DNA of 64,000 nt from Xylanivirga thermophila (GTDB lineage: Bacteria > Bacillota > Clostridia > Caldicoprobacterales > Xylanivirgaceae), in contig NZ_RXHQ01000011.1 of NCBI RefSeq assembly GCF_004138105.1, forward strand, positions 20,940-84,939, written 5' to 3'. Below are positions 45,146-55,182 of this stretch, piece by piece. Position 1 is the first letter of the stretch, and every line of letters begins with the position of its first letter. The translations under genes and the position numbers were made by a program. Under the pieces are notes generated by a model. That model saw nothing but the letters and a program-made list of their open reading frames with translations. It was not told the origin of the DNA and made no database searches.

Positions 45146-46555
45146 TTAAATAAATTCCTTGTAATGCCACTTTACTCCTTGAGGGGTATCCTCTAATATT
45201 ATACCTCTACTCTTTAAATCATCCCTTATCTTGTCGGCAAGTGCCCAATTTTTCTCCCGCCTGGCCTGCTGACGCTTTTCTATAAGTAATTGTACTTCCA
45301 TATCTATATCCTGCTCTTTATCCTTTTTAAGAATACCTATTACCCTGCAAAGCTCTAACAACCTATCATAGGCAACCTTTATTACCTCCTTAGGTGTATC
45401 TGCATTTAGCGTTGAATTTGCATCCCTTACCATATCAAATATGGCTGCTATGGCATCGGCAGTATTTATATCATCCTCCATTGACTGTTCAAATTCTTTC
45501 TTATAGCCATCCAAACGCCCTAAAAACTCTGTATAAACCTCAGATATTGTTCCACACTCCTTTGCATTCTCCATCAAATATTCCATATTCTCCTTTGAAT
45601 TATACAACCTCTCTAGGGCACTTTGAGCCTGTTTTAAAAGTTCCTTGCTAAAGTTTATTGGATTCCTATAATGGGCAGATAACATGAAAAATCTCACCAC
45701 TTCGAGGTCAAACTCTTCCCCTATCTCCCTTACTGTAAAGAAATTACCAAGGGATTTTGACATCTTTTGATTGTTTATATTTATATAACCATTATGGAGC
45801 CAATATCTAGCAAACGGCTTACCAGTCAAACCTTCACTTTGGGCAATTTCATTTTCATGATGGGGAAAAATAAGATCCTGACCCCCTGAATGAATATCCA
45901 TAGTTTCACCCAAGTATTTCATAGACATAACAGAGCACTCTATATGCCATCCAGGCCGTCCTTTGCCCCATGGACTATCCCATGCAGGTTCTCCCGCCTT
46001 TTGAGCCTTCCATAGGGCAAAATCCATTGGATTTCTCTTATTTGTATTTACATCTATGCGTGCTCCCGCCTCTAAATCATCTATACTCTGCCCCGATAAT
46101 TTGCCATAGTCTGGGAATTTTTTAGTATCGAAATATACATCCCCATCCAATTCATACGCCAATCCCTTATCTATAAGCCTTTGTACAAATTCTATTATAT
46201 CATCTATATGTTCCGTAGCCCTTGGATGATAGTCAGCCCTCTTTATATCCAATGCATCTGCATCTTTAAAATATTCGTCTATAAACTTATCCCCAAGTTC
46301 CTTTATGGATACACCTTCCTCATTGGCACGTCTTATCATCTTATCATCTATGTCGGTAAAATTTTGAACAAATGTGACATTATAACCCTTATACTCAAAA
46401 TATCTTCTTAAGGTGTCAAATACTATAAATGGACGAGCATTTCCTATATGAAAATAGTTATAAACGGTAGGTCCGCATGAATACATACGCACCTCTCCTT
46501 CATGTATAGGTACAAATTTTTCTTTTTCCCTAGTAAGTGTATTATACAGTTTCAT
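45146..46555 (-). CDS. cysS: Cysteinyl-tRNA synthetase
   Basis: 469 residues. Class I: FHIGNARP (HIGH site) with Cys in [10 protein letters not shown], zinc-region [11 protein letters not shown] and [11 protein letters not shown], and KMSKSLGN loop. Start overlaps cysE by 14 bases. Contains three of the GGCGGGAG octamers. Regulated with cysE by the Cys T-box at 47222-47480. Confidence 0.97.
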   Translation of the reverse strand: MKLYNTLTREKEKFVPIHEGEVRMYSCGPTVYNYFHIGNARPFIVFDTLRRYFEYKGYNVTFVQNFTDIDDKMIRRANEEGVSIKELGDKFIDEYFKDADALDIKRADYHPRATEHIDDIIEFVQRLIDKGLAYELDGDVYFDTKKFPDYGKLSGQSIDDLEAGARIDVNTNKRNPMDFALWKAQKAGEPAWDSPWGKGRPGWHIECSVMSMKYLGETMDIHSGGQDLIFPHHENEIAQSEGLTGKPFARYWLHNGYININNQKMSKSLGNFFTVREIGEEFDLEVVRFFMLSAHYRNPINFSKELLKQAQSALERLYNSKENMEYLMENAKECGTISEVYTEFLGRLDGYKKEFEQSMEDDINTADAIAAIFDMVRDANSTLNADTPKEVIKVAYDRLLELCRVIGILKKDKEQDIDMEVQLLIEKRQQARREKNWALADKIRDDLKSRGIILEDTPQGVKWHYKEFI

Positions 46556-47201
46556 CTTTACCCTCCAATTTTTTTATTGATTTTTCTAAACATATAATTT
46601 TATATTTTAAAATATCAATCTGTTCCTCTACAGGATCCGGCATCCTTATCTGATCTAGGTCAATGCCTTCATCGCATATCTTCCTCTTATCCTTTATTAC
46701 TATATGCGCTGGTACACCAACTGCTGTACAATTTGCCGGTACTTCCTTAAGCACCACGGCATTTGCTCCTATCTTTGAATTATCCCCTACCTTGAAAGGT
46801 CCTAGTACTTTGGCTCCTGTGCTTATAACAACATTATTTCCTATAGTGGGATGCCTTTTACCAGTCTCCTTGCCAGTACCACCGAGGGTAGCTCCCTGGT
46901 ATATAGTAACGTTATCACCTATTTCAGCAGTCTCACCTATAACCACACCCATTCCATGATCTATAAATAGACCTTTACCTATTTTAGCCGCAGGGTGTAT
47001 CTCAATCCCAGTTATAAATCTATTTATCTGAGAAATTATACGGGCAATTAGCCTCCATCCCTTATTATAGAACCAATGTGCTATTCTGTGAAGTATTATG
47101 GCATGGATTCCCGGATAGCATAGCAATACTTCAAAGGCATTTCTAGCGGCAGGATCCCTTTCAAGTACGGCATTTATATCATAACGCAAGGCCTTAAACA
47201 T
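46542..47201 (-). CDS. cysE: Serine O-acetyltransferase
   Basis: 219 residues. Left-handed beta-helix: [39 protein letters not shown] with the catalytic-type DH and [14 protein letters not shown]. Makes O-acetylserine for cysteine synthesis, and is paired with cysS under one T-box. C-terminal tail is coiled-coil like ([20 protein letters not shown]). Confidence 0.95.
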   Translation of the reverse strand: MFKALRYDINAVLERDPAARNAFEVLLCYPGIHAIILHRIAHWFYNKGWRLIARIISQINRFITGIEIHPAAKIGKGLFIDHGMGVVIGETAEIGDNVTIYQGATLGGTGKETGKRHPTIGNNVVISTGAKVLGPFKVGDNSKIGANAVVLKEVPANCTAVGVPAHIVIKDKRKICDEGIDLDQIRMPDPVEEQIDILKYKIICLEKSIKKLEGKDETV

Positions 47202-47221
47202 TACATTTCACTCCTTAAAAA

Positions 47222-47480
47222 TTTCTATACTAAAAAAACCTACGCATCTGATAAATCAGAGACGTAGGCTAGCTTACGCGGTTCCACTCTGTTTGAGTAA
47301 ATTACTCCCCTCGAAGCATTAACGCAGCATATACGGCATACCCTACTAAAAATTCGAATATGCAGCTCCCAGGTGCACTTTCAATATATACCCTTTCCAG
47401 AATGATTTCCACCCGATGATCATCCCTCTCTGTGGATGGCATATATATACTTCTCCCCGTTCATCGCCATTATAGATTTT
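47222..47480 (-). promoter_or_regulatory. T-box riboswitch of cysE-cysS (Cys)
   Basis: Minus strand: AGAGTGGAACCGCG antiterminator motif (plus-strand about 47278-47291), terminator pair CCTACGTCTCTGA / TCAGATGCGTAGG with T-run at 47234-47268. TGC triplets lie in the stem I region (plus-strand about 47360-47382), one presumably being the specifier. A -10 like TATAAT lies just 5' of it. This fills the 379-base gene-free gap between cysE and the response regulator. Confidence 0.92.
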
Positions 47481-47580
47481 TAGTTTTATCAATATATTAT
47501 ATGCAAGATATTTAAAAGTCAATAATTAATAACCCGTTTTGCCCTCTTTAAAACATAAAAATGCAAAACTTGGTTTTTAT

Positions 47581-48372
47581 CTACTTATTTTTGTACTCAC
47601 CAGGCGTTAGTCCAATATTTTTCTTAAAAAGACGCGAAAAATATGCAACATCTGTAAAACCTACTGCATTAGCCACCTCATATACCCTATATCTAGGATC
47701 CTTAAGCAGCTTTTTTGCTTCCCCCAGTCTTATATTATTTAACACATCTACAAAATTAGAGCCTGTATATTTTTTAAACAATTTGCTTAAATGCCATGTG
47801 CTAACATATAGATGATCTGCAACTTCCTGTAAGGTAAGATTTTTATGATAATTCTCTTGCATATACTCTATTGCCTTTGATATATATAAGCTTTGGTATT
47901 CGTTTTCCTGTCCTTCATAATTAGAATTATCAGAAATACCATAGTACTGTTTTATCTGTTTTTCAAGATGCCCATAATACTCCTTTTCCTCTCTATCCTT
48001 TTGTATTTCATATTTGGCTTCATTTACTGCCTCCATTAATTCGCTATTTTTGGTAGGCTTAAGTAAAAATCTAAACGCCCCCAAATGTACAGCTTCCTGT
48101 GCATAGGCAAAATCCCTGAAACCTGTAATGATGATTATTCTGCAATCATCTTTTAAATCTTTTATTTTTTTTATCATATCCAACCCATCTATGCCAGGCA
48201 TCCTTATATCAGTAATAATGATATCAGGTTTCTTATGTCTTATAATTTCCAGACCTTCTTCACCATCTTCCGCTTCGCCTACTATTTCACAACCCAGTGT
48301 GTCCCAGTCTATGGTCTTTCTTATACCTTCCCTTATCACATATTCATCATCTATTATCACTACTCCAAACAT
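47581..48372 (-). CDS. AraC-family response regulator (YesN type)
   Basis: 263 residues. REC domain (1-120) with VVIIDDEYVIREGIRK, phosphor-acceptor Asp in DIIITDIRMPGIDG, and Lys in FLLKPTK; AraC HTH (about 160-263): LQEVADHLYVSTWHLSKLFKK and VGFTDVAYFSRLFKK. Pairs with the kinase 18 bases upstream and probably controls the adjacent sugar ABC genes. Confidence 0.93.
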   Translation of the reverse strand: MFGVVIIDDEYVIREGIRKTIDWDTLGCEIVGEAEDGEEGLEIIRHKKPDIIITDIRMPGIDGLDMIKKIKDLKDDCRIIIITGFRDFAYAQEAVHLGAFRFLLKPTKNSELMEAVNEAKYEIQKDREEKEYYGHLEKQIKQYYGISDNSNYEGQENEYQSLYISKAIEYMQENYHKNLTLQEVADHLYVSTWHLSKLFKKYTGSNFVDVLNNIRLGEAKKLLKDPRYRVYEVANAVGFTDVAYFSRLFKKNIGLTPGEYKNK

Positions 48373-48390
48373 ACTTCTGCCCCCTTAAAA

Positions 48391-50163
48391 CTACTTTTTA
48401 AATGGCAATATAACGGTCACACAGGTGCCCTTCCCCCTATGACTAGATAAATCTATCCCATATTCTTTGCCATACATCAGCCTTATCCTTCTGTGAACAT
48501 TTATCATACCTATATGTGTATTACTTTGTACCTCTTTTTCTATATCAACATCCTCATCTAAATATTTTTTTATGAGCTGCAGTTTCTCTTCTGACATGCC
48601 TATGCCATCATCCATAACTTCCATAAGCAATCTGTACCCTTGAATACCACTTTTAAGATATATATGTCCCCCGCCTTTTTTGTTCTCCAATCCGTGATAC
48701 ACTGCATTTTCTATAAAAGGTTGTATCGAAAGCATTGGTATTATACAATCAAGGGTGTCTGAATCTATTTCTTTTATAATACTTATCCTATCGCCAAATC
48801 TTTTTTGTATAAGAAATGCATAATTATCGATATATTCTATTTCCTTAAATAGCGGTATTTCCCGCTCATTACCCCTATTTAAGCTAGCATCTATTATAAA
48901 GGCAAATGCCTCTATCATCTCGCTGATCTCATCTAAATCAGCAAGTTTTGCCTTCCAACTTATAGTCTCTAATGTATTATATAAAAAGTGGGGATTTATC
49001 TGAGCCTGAAGCGCTTTTATCTGGGCGTCCTTTAGCGCTATCTGCTTCTTATATACAGAGTTTATTAAATTTGATATCTCTATAGACATATTGTTAAAAC
49101 TATCAAATACATATCCAAGCTCATCCTGCCTTTTAATCTGTACAGTAGCCCCAATTTCTCCATCCTCAACCCTTTTCATGGTATTTATAAGTATCTTAGT
49201 TGGTTTTACTATATCAAAATACATTATATATATGACAACCATCCATAAAGGTAGTGTTAAAGTGCATAATATGGCTATTTTTTTTGCTGTTTTTTTTACA
49301 TCTTCCAAAAATATATTTGAGGATATGGTGACAGTGATTTTCCAATCGATGGGAGTTACATCTTTATATATTATGTAAAGCGTATCATGATTTATAAATA
49401 CCTCTTCTATACCCTGTTTATTATTATTAAGCATTTTTTTTATATCTACAGGTGTAGATGCTAGACTAAAACTGTCAAATGCAAAAAGCTTTATATAGTC
49501 ATCATTATATATAGATATATTCTGTTTTTTGCTAATCGCAAAGTCTTTAAAAGAGTCAAACAGATATCCTTCGTCTATCTTATATGCCAATACACCTATC
49601 TCTTCAAGGGAATTTATATCGTATACCATTTTTATAAGGTAAATACCTATAGAATTGTTATATTCTTCATGAAAATACCATATTGGCTTTCCCTTTTGCT
49701 CTTTAGCACTATTATATATATCTTCTATAAGTAAATCAGGAGGATTATAGGCTTGAAAATTTTTATTTACCCCATAGGTCTTCCCATTAGCTGTAAAATG
49801 AAAGAATACTGCTTTAAGCTCTGATTTTGAATGCAATATTGATTTAAGATATCTCTCGAAATCTTCCTTAAATGTATACTCAGATAATATATCCTTACAC
49901 ACTTGAAGCTTTAACTGTTTATCAAACACATATATATTATCGTCATAGAGCATTTCCTGGGCAAATGTATTGAGCTTTAAAGTACGCTCCATCAATAGAT
50001 CTGATAACTCGTTTACGCTTTGCCAAGAATACTGTATAACCTTCTCCTTTATAGCCTTTGCATAGTTTTTATATCCTGTGTATCCAATTACCACCATTGG
50101 GTATATTATCAATATAACAGTTATAATTATAAGCTTTTGTCTTATGGATAATTTTTTAGCCAT
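48391..50163 (-). CDS. Sensor histidine kinase (YesM type, HisKA_7TM/His_kinase)
   Basis: 590 residues. N-terminal helix (IIITVILIIYPMVVIGY), an extracytoplasmic sensor of about 250 residues, second helix (ILCTLTLPLWMVVIYIMY), HAMP, then ALQAQINPHFLYNTLETIS with the phosphorylated His, and an ATPase end with VMDDGIGMSEE. Sugar-sensing YesM class, next to the binding-protein genes. Start ATG with GGGGTG. Confidence 0.92.
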   Translation of the reverse strand: MAKKLSIRQKLIIITVILIIYPMVVIGYTGYKNYAKAIKEKVIQYSWQSVNELSDLLMERTLKLNTFAQEMLYDDNIYVFDKQLKLQVCKDILSEYTFKEDFERYLKSILHSKSELKAVFFHFTANGKTYGVNKNFQAYNPPDLLIEDIYNSAKEQKGKPIWYFHEEYNNSIGIYLIKMVYDINSLEEIGVLAYKIDEGYLFDSFKDFAISKKQNISIYNDDYIKLFAFDSFSLASTPVDIKKMLNNNKQGIEEVFINHDTLYIIYKDVTPIDWKITVTISSNIFLEDVKKTAKKIAILCTLTLPLWMVVIYIMYFDIVKPTKILINTMKRVEDGEIGATVQIKRQDELGYVFDSFNNMSIEISNLINSVYKKQIALKDAQIKALQAQINPHFLYNTLETISWKAKLADLDEISEMIEAFAFIIDASLNRGNEREIPLFKEIEYIDNYAFLIQKRFGDRISIIKEIDSDTLDCIIPMLSIQPFIENAVYHGLENKKGGGHIYLKSGIQGYRLLMEVMDDGIGMSEEKLQLIKKYLDEDVDIEKEVQSNTHIGMINVHRRIRLMYGKEYGIDLSSHRGKGTCVTVILPFKK

Positions 50164-50296
50164 GCATTATCACCCCAATTTATATGATATTTTCGATAAA
50201 AAATCTATATATCCTGCCAAAAAAAAATCAATAGGCCAATAAAATGCAAGATATGCCAAGATAGACAGTTTTGTTATATAAATAGAAATACTAAGC

Positions 50297-50325
50297 TTTA
50301 ATATATAGGTAATATATGCTATAAT
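50297..50325 (+). promoter_or_regulatory. Promoter of the plus-strand binding-protein gene
   Basis: -35 TTTAAT (50297-50302), 17 bases, -10 TATAAT (50320-50325), about 58 bases before the GTG. Confidence 0.65.
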
Positions 50326-50382
50326 TTTGTAATAGCAATGCATTTCAAATAGACAATTTTTCTAGGAAGGTGTTGATGCACT

Positions 50383-51687
50383 GTGTATAAAAGGGAAAAA
50401 TGTGTCTGCATACTATTTACGTTAGGCATTATATGCACTATCTTTGCAAGTTGTTCTCAGGATAGTAGACCCTATACCTACCAAGACGAAATAATTCACT
50501 CAAGCAACAATCCTTCCAACACTGATGAAATAGATAAAAATCAGCAAATTCGCATAGTAACGTATCATGTAGGTGAAGACACATGGGCAGGCACATATAA
50601 TGAGGTATTAAATGACTATATAAAAGAAAACCCCCACTTGAATATTATCGATGAATCTGTGCCAGCTCCTGGAGATATAATAAGGACAAAGATTAAAACC
50701 GACTTTGCATCTGGAAACGAACCGGATATATGTTTCTTTTTTACCTCTGCCGATGCAAAGCCATTGGTAGAATCAGGGAAATTGTTTGCATATGATGAGG
50801 AACTAAAAAAAGATAAGGAATGGGGGGATAATTTTTTACCTGCTGCTTTAGATGCAGTAAGATATAAGGATGGAAAAATATACGCTATTCCCACAATAGG
50901 ATTTTATGAAGGACTCTTTTGTAATAAAGATCTATTTGATAGATATGAAATTGATATACCACGTACTTATGATCAACTAAAAAAATCTATAGAAATATTT
51001 AGCAATAATGATATTATCCCTATAGCAGACTCCATCTCAGATTCATACTATCTTATAGAAACTTTTATACTTTCTACTGCAGGTCCAACATTACAGAACG
51101 AATTTTTTGATTCCTCTTGGGCTAAAGGGCTTGATTATATAAAAGAATTATATCATATGAATGCATTCCCCAAAGATGCCCTGACCATAAAGGAACCTGA
51201 AGCTAACAGACTATTTGTTGAAAAAAAGGCAGCCATGCTGATAGCTGGATCATGGGTGCTAGGCCAGATAAGAGATCAGCAAAATACTGTAGTAATACCT
51301 CTCCCGCTGGTACCAGATGCCAAAGCCCATCCAAATGATATAATAGGGGGTTTTGACTCAGGTTGGTATATAACCAAATCCCTTAATGATGAAAAGAATA
51401 ATGAACCGCTTAAGATGGTTAAATATTTTACATCTCCAGAGATAGTAGCCAAATTTATCAATAAGGCGGGAGTACCTGCTATGAAATCTATGTCCCCCAT
51501 AATGACTACCCCCCTACAGAAGAGCGGATATGAGATGTTTTCAAAGGCAAATACAATTACAAAACCCATAGATAATAAGATATCGCCATCAGCCTTTTCC
51601 CACATAAGAACTAATATGGCTTATATAGTAGAGAATAAGAAAACTGCACAAGAAGTGCTTGATGAAGCAAAAGCTTTAAATAGATAA
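50383..51687 (+). CDS. Sugar ABC solute-binding lipoprotein, copy 1 (SBP family 1)
   Basis: 434 residues. Lipobox IFASC near residue 25, then the SBP core TKIKTDFASGNEPDICFFF, ADAKPLVESGKL, YAIPTIGFYEGLFCNKD, AAMLIAGSWVLGQI. It is clearly paralogous to the minus-strand protein at 53656-55035: the blocks KTDF-SGN, DAK, GKIYA-P-GFYEGLF-NK, KKAAM all align. Start GTG 50383, site GGAAGG twelve bases away, spacing long. The only plus-strand gene in this sugar block; perhaps a sensor partner for YesM. Confidence 0.9.
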   Translation: MYKREKCVCILFTLGIICTIFASCSQDSRPYTYQDEIIHSSNNPSNTDEIDKNQQIRIVTYHVGEDTWAGTYNEVLNDYIKENPHLNIIDESVPAPGDIIRTKIKTDFASGNEPDICFFFTSADAKPLVESGKLFAYDEELKKDKEWGDNFLPAALDAVRYKDGKIYAIPTIGFYEGLFCNKDLFDRYEIDIPRTYDQLKKSIEIFSNNDIIPIADSISDSYYLIETFILSTAGPTLQNEFFDSSWAKGLDYIKELYHMNAFPKDALTIKEPEANRLFVEKKAAMLIAGSWVLGQIRDQQNTVVIPLPLVPDAKAHPNDIIGGFDSGWYITKSLNDEKNNEPLKMVKYFTSPEIVAKFINKAGVPAMKSMSPIMTTPLQKSGYEMFSKANTITKPIDNKISPSAFSHIRTNMAYIVENKKTAQEVLDEAKALNR

Positions 51688-51699
51688 ATCATCAAATAA

Positions 51700-51797
51700 A
51701 AATCTGATATGCCTATAATAAAATAATATGCTCCTCCTTGTCTTAAACAGTTTTTATTATTTTAACTGCTTACCACAAGGGGAGCATATCAGGTTTT
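51700..51797. repeat. Palindromic 3' element, copy B
   Basis: AATATGCTCCTCCTTGT...ACAAGGGGAGCATATC stem (core 51725-51790) with CAGTTTTTATTATTTTAACTG at its centre, plus an extra left arm AAATCTGATATGC (51700-51712) competing for GCATATCAGGTTTT (51784-51797). Homologous to copy A at 31443-31536 read on the other strand. Serves as terminator for the plus-strand binding protein and the minus-strand permease. Confidence 0.78.
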
Positions 51798-51802
51798 CTC
51801 AT

Positions 51803-52645
51803 TCAACCTTTCACTGCACCTGCTGTCAATCCATCTACAATTTGTTGCTGAAATGCTAGATAGACGCACAACATAGGCAGCACAATTATGGTAATTGCAG
51901 ACGCCATAAGGCCATAATCTGTTCCATACTGACTGCTTATTTCATTGAGCAATACATTTATGGGCTGCATATTGCGAGATCTTAATATAATAATAGACAT
52001 AAACAAATCGTTGTATGACCATAGAAAGGAAAATATACCAACAGTAGCAAATGCCGGTTTTGCTATGGGAAATATCACCTTGCTATATATTTGCCATGCA
52101 TTACACCCCTCAACTACAGCTGCCTCTTCCAATTCTATTGGGATAGTAACCAGATAACCCATTAAAACAATAATAGCAAAGGATAGATTACCTGCTACCT
52201 GTGGTAATATAAGCCCTAGGTAGGTATTGGTCAATTTCATCTTATATAGCATTCCAAATAGAGGGATAGCTGTAACATAGGCAGGAAAAAGCAGACTTCC
52301 TACTATTAACATATTAAAAAAGCCTTTTGTTTTGAAATTATATCTTGACATTACATATGCTGCCATCCCTCCAAAAAGTATTACCAAAACAACCACAGAA
52401 CCTGACACAATAAAACTATTTAAGTACCCACGTCCAATACTCATCCTCTTGAAGGCATTTACATAGTTATCTAAATAAAAACTATTAGGTAGCGCAAAAG
52501 AATGTTGTATCACATCTTTAGAGGGTTTAAATGAGTTATTAATCACCCAGACAAGGGGATAAATAGTAGTAAATGCATATAAACATAATACTATATATGT
52601 AATTGTCTTTCCTCCGCTGCCCTTTTTCTTCACTTTTGTCGACAT
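51803..52645 (-). CDS. Sugar ABC transporter permease (MalG type)
   Basis: 280 residues. Six membrane helices; N-terminal YIVLCLYAFTTIYPLVWVINNSFKP and EAA loop EEAAVVEGCNAWQIYSKVIFP. The frame runs to 52681 but AAAGGATG serves ATG 52645. Second permease of the carbohydrate importer; no ATPase is encoded in the block, so it must share an MsmX-like ATPase. Confidence 0.92.
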   Translation of the reverse strand: MSTKVKKKGSGGKTITYIVLCLYAFTTIYPLVWVINNSFKPSKDVIQHSFALPNSFYLDNYVNAFKRMSIGRGYLNSFIVSGSVVVLVILFGGMAAYVMSRYNFKTKGFFNMLIVGSLLFPAYVTAIPLFGMLYKMKLTNTYLGLILPQVAGNLSFAIIVLMGYLVTIPIELEEAAVVEGCNAWQIYSKVIFPIAKPAFATVGIFSFLWSYNDLFMSIIILRSRNMQPINVLLNEISSQYGTDYGLMASAITIIVLPMLCVYLAFQQQIVDGLTAGAVKG

Positions 52646-52694
52646 ATAAAGCATCCTTTCTTTAAAATCTACATAATACAATACTTATCTGTTT

Positions 52695-53564
52695 TCAATA
52701 GGTAATTTCCTCTCTCTTTAGCAGTTTATCTAGTAAAAGTGATATTACAACGCCTAATACTACTATAAGCACAGCTATAGTGGAGCCATAACCAAATCTA
52801 TTATCTGTAAATGTTTTTTGGTACATATAAGTACTAAACAGCTCTGTCGTCCCCATAGGGCCTCCCTGTGTAATGACAAATACTATGTCAAATACCTTGA
52901 GTGTACCAGTAATTGCTAATATTAAACACACCTTTATCATATCCCAAATTAAAGGAATGGTAATATAAAATGTTTTAGTAAATCCATTTATACCATCTAG
53001 CTGAGCACATTCATATAATTCTTTAGGTATACGTTTAATAGCAGTTAATAGAATAACAAAATAAAAACCTATATACTGCCATATAATAGGGATACTCACC
53101 ATTCCCATAGCCTTTTCTTCAGAAAGCCATATAACTGGTTCCTTGCCCATAATGGTCCTTATGCTATTTAATAGTCCACCTTCGTATACATAAAACAATT
53201 TAAACAAAAGACCGATAGCCGTTGCTGAAATAACAACAGGAAAGAAAAATACTGTTTTAAAAAAGTTGCTTCCGACCTTGATACTATCTACCAATATGGC
53301 AAATAACAGTCCTAAACCTACCTGTATGATGCAAACAAAAAACATCAGTATAAAGGTGTTCTTTGCCGCCGTCTTTATAATGGGATCATGTATCAATCTT
53401 TTATAATTTCCTAATCCTATAAACTTGGAATAAAAGAATCCATCCCAATCGAAGAAACTCTTGTAAAAATTCATAAAAAAGGGGTAGTACAAAAATATGC
53501 CCATAAGTAAAAAAGCTGGGAATAAAAATAATACTAGAGATGTTTTGCTTTGATACTGTTTCAA
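52695..53564 (-). CDS. Sugar ABC transporter permease (MalF/UgpA type)
   Basis: 289 residues; LFLFPAFLLMGIFLYYPFFMNFYKSFFDWDG is the classic start, six helices, EAA loop ELYECAQLDGINGFTKTFYITIP. TTG start with a GGGAGGG site. Pairs with the downstream permease. Confidence 0.92.
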   Translation of the reverse strand: MKQYQSKTSLVLFLFPAFLLMGIFLYYPFFMNFYKSFFDWDGFFYSKFIGLGNYKRLIHDPIIKTAAKNTFILMFFVCIIQVGLGLLFAILVDSIKVGSNFFKTVFFFPVVISATAIGLLFKLFYVYEGGLLNSIRTIMGKEPVIWLSEEKAMGMVSIPIIWQYIGFYFVILLTAIKRIPKELYECAQLDGINGFTKTFYITIPLIWDMIKVCLILAITGTLKVFDIVFVITQGGPMGTTELFSTYMYQKTFTDNRFGYGSTIAVLIVVLGVVISLLLDKLLKREEITY

Positions 53565-53655
53565 TGAATCTTCCCTCCCATAATCATTTGTAGTTAGATA
53601 TAGGCTAACAACAATTTATGCTGCTAGCCTGCATCATAACTTTTTAACTATTTCC

Positions 53656-55035
53656 TTATTGCTCTGGATTTTGAACTTTCATAACTTCTTCTAATACATC
53701 CTCAGGAGTCTTTTTGCCTGTTACAATAAATGGTGTTCCTTGTTTTACTATGACATTAAAAGCTTCTGGAGTAAGTCTAGAATCAATTGGCATATTCAAT
53801 GTACTAGCCTCTGCAAACATCTTGTGACCATCCTGGGCAACTGGGCTTAGACCAGGCACCGATACCCTTGCAGCAGGAATACCCCCATTTGCTGTAGCCA
53901 TCTTTTCTATCATCTCTTCACTCAAAAGATAATCCACCAATTTTATAATAGCCTCCTGCTTATCTGGATCATCATATCCCTTTTTACTGATATAATAACC
54001 TGATGAGAAACCACCAATTATGGATTTGGGATCCATTTTCCCATTAGGCGCTGGCGTCATGGGAATAACGGTCATATCATTTTGAAGCTCCTCATCACAC
54101 CCACCTATAAACCATGAACCTTCAAGTATCATAGCAGCTTTCTTTTCACGAAATAGATTTTGAGCACCTTCTATCTCTAAACCAGTAGCATCGGCAGAAA
54201 AGGCATTCATATCATATAATTTCTTCATATTATTAAATCCCTCAACCCAGTCAGGATTTACACCGTTTGAAAATACATCTTTATGCCCTTCAGCACCTGC
54301 AGCAGATAATACAAAATGTTCAATTAAGTAATGGGACTGACCTACTGGAGCAGCAATGGGAACTATGCCCTTTTCTTTTAATTTCTTTACTGCATTTTCT
54401 AACTTATCCCAGTCCGTAGGTAAATCAAGATCATTTTCTTCAAACATTTTTTTATTTACAAATAATCCTTCATAAAAACCTGTAACAGGTAAAGCATAGA
54501 TCTTACCATCAAACTCCCTCATGGCCTCTTTAGAGGCTTCTGTCACAGCACTGCCAAGATCAGGATGTTTGGACCACATAGTTTCATAGTCCATAACCTT
54601 GCCGCTCTCAATGAGCCCCTTAGCGTCAGCCGCCGTATAGAAAAATACCACATCAGGATCATTACCAGAAGAAAAATCGGTCTTTACCTTCGTTCTATAT
54701 CCATCACCTTCAGAAGTCATCGATTCATCCTCGATTTTAATATGGGGATTCTCAGACATAAAATCTTCTATAGCTTTTTTATAAACCTCCGTCGCAGGAT
54801 CCGTCCCGCCAAACATAGTAGAAGTCTTTAGGGTTACATCCTTCTCATTGTCATCATCTTTTTTGTCATCATCTTGTTTGTCATCATCTTGTTTGTCATT
54901 ATTATCCTGGTCCACAATTTCATCGTCTTTTTTGTTTGCATCTGCATTTTCATCCTTGTCACCGCATCCCACAATCAATACCATTACGAGTGTCAATGAC
55001 AACATAATGCACAGCCATTTTTTGGTTTTTTGCAT
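53656..55035 (-). CDS. Sugar ABC solute-binding lipoprotein, copy 2 (SBP family 1)
   Basis: 459 residues. Lipobox VLIVGC near residue 24, followed by a remarkable Asp/Lys linker (residues about 30-65, repeated DDDK-type units), then KTDFSSGNDPDVVFFYTAADAKG, LPVTGFYEGLFVNKK, AAMILEGSWFIGG. Paralogous to the plus-strand protein at 50383. Transcribed with both permeases from a separate promoter at 55086-55114. The acidic linker is encoded by repeats TCATCATCTTGTTTG on the plus strand, about 54850-54900. Confidence 0.93.
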   Translation of the reverse strand: MQKTKKWLCIMLSLTLVMVLIVGCGDKDENADANKKDDEIVDQDNNDKQDDDKQDDDKKDDDNEKDVTLKTSTMFGGTDPATEVYKKAIEDFMSENPHIKIEDESMTSEGDGYRTKVKTDFSSGNDPDVVFFYTAADAKGLIESGKVMDYETMWSKHPDLGSAVTEASKEAMREFDGKIYALPVTGFYEGLFVNKKMFEENDLDLPTDWDKLENAVKKLKEKGIVPIAAPVGQSHYLIEHFVLSAAGAEGHKDVFSNGVNPDWVEGFNNMKKLYDMNAFSADATGLEIEGAQNLFREKKAAMILEGSWFIGGCDEELQNDMTVIPMTPAPNGKMDPKSIIGGFSSGYYISKKGYDDPDKQEAIIKLVDYLLSEEMIEKMATANGGIPAARVSVPGLSPVAQDGHKMFAEASTLNMPIDSRLTPEAFNVIVKQGTPFIVTGKKTPEDVLEEVMKVQNPEQ

Positions 55036-55085
55036 AAAAATAAACCTCCCCTGTTAGATTTAATATTGATCTATTGCTCAATACC

Positions 55086-55114
55086 ATCATAACAGTGGAA
55101 GGTTTGTTTTTAAA
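55086..55114 (-). promoter_or_regulatory. Promoter of the sugar ABC operon
   Basis: Minus -35 TTTAAA (55114-55109), 17 bases, -10 TATGAT (55091-55086). Upstream (plus 55115-55150) is a CGTTTTGGCGTTTATTG region with repeated CGTTT, a possible site for the AraC-type regulator. Confidence 0.6.
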
Positions 55115-55182
55115 CATGGTCGTTTTGGCGTTTATTGTTCATTTTTGGTTTATTACATAAATTGATTTTTATATATCACCTT

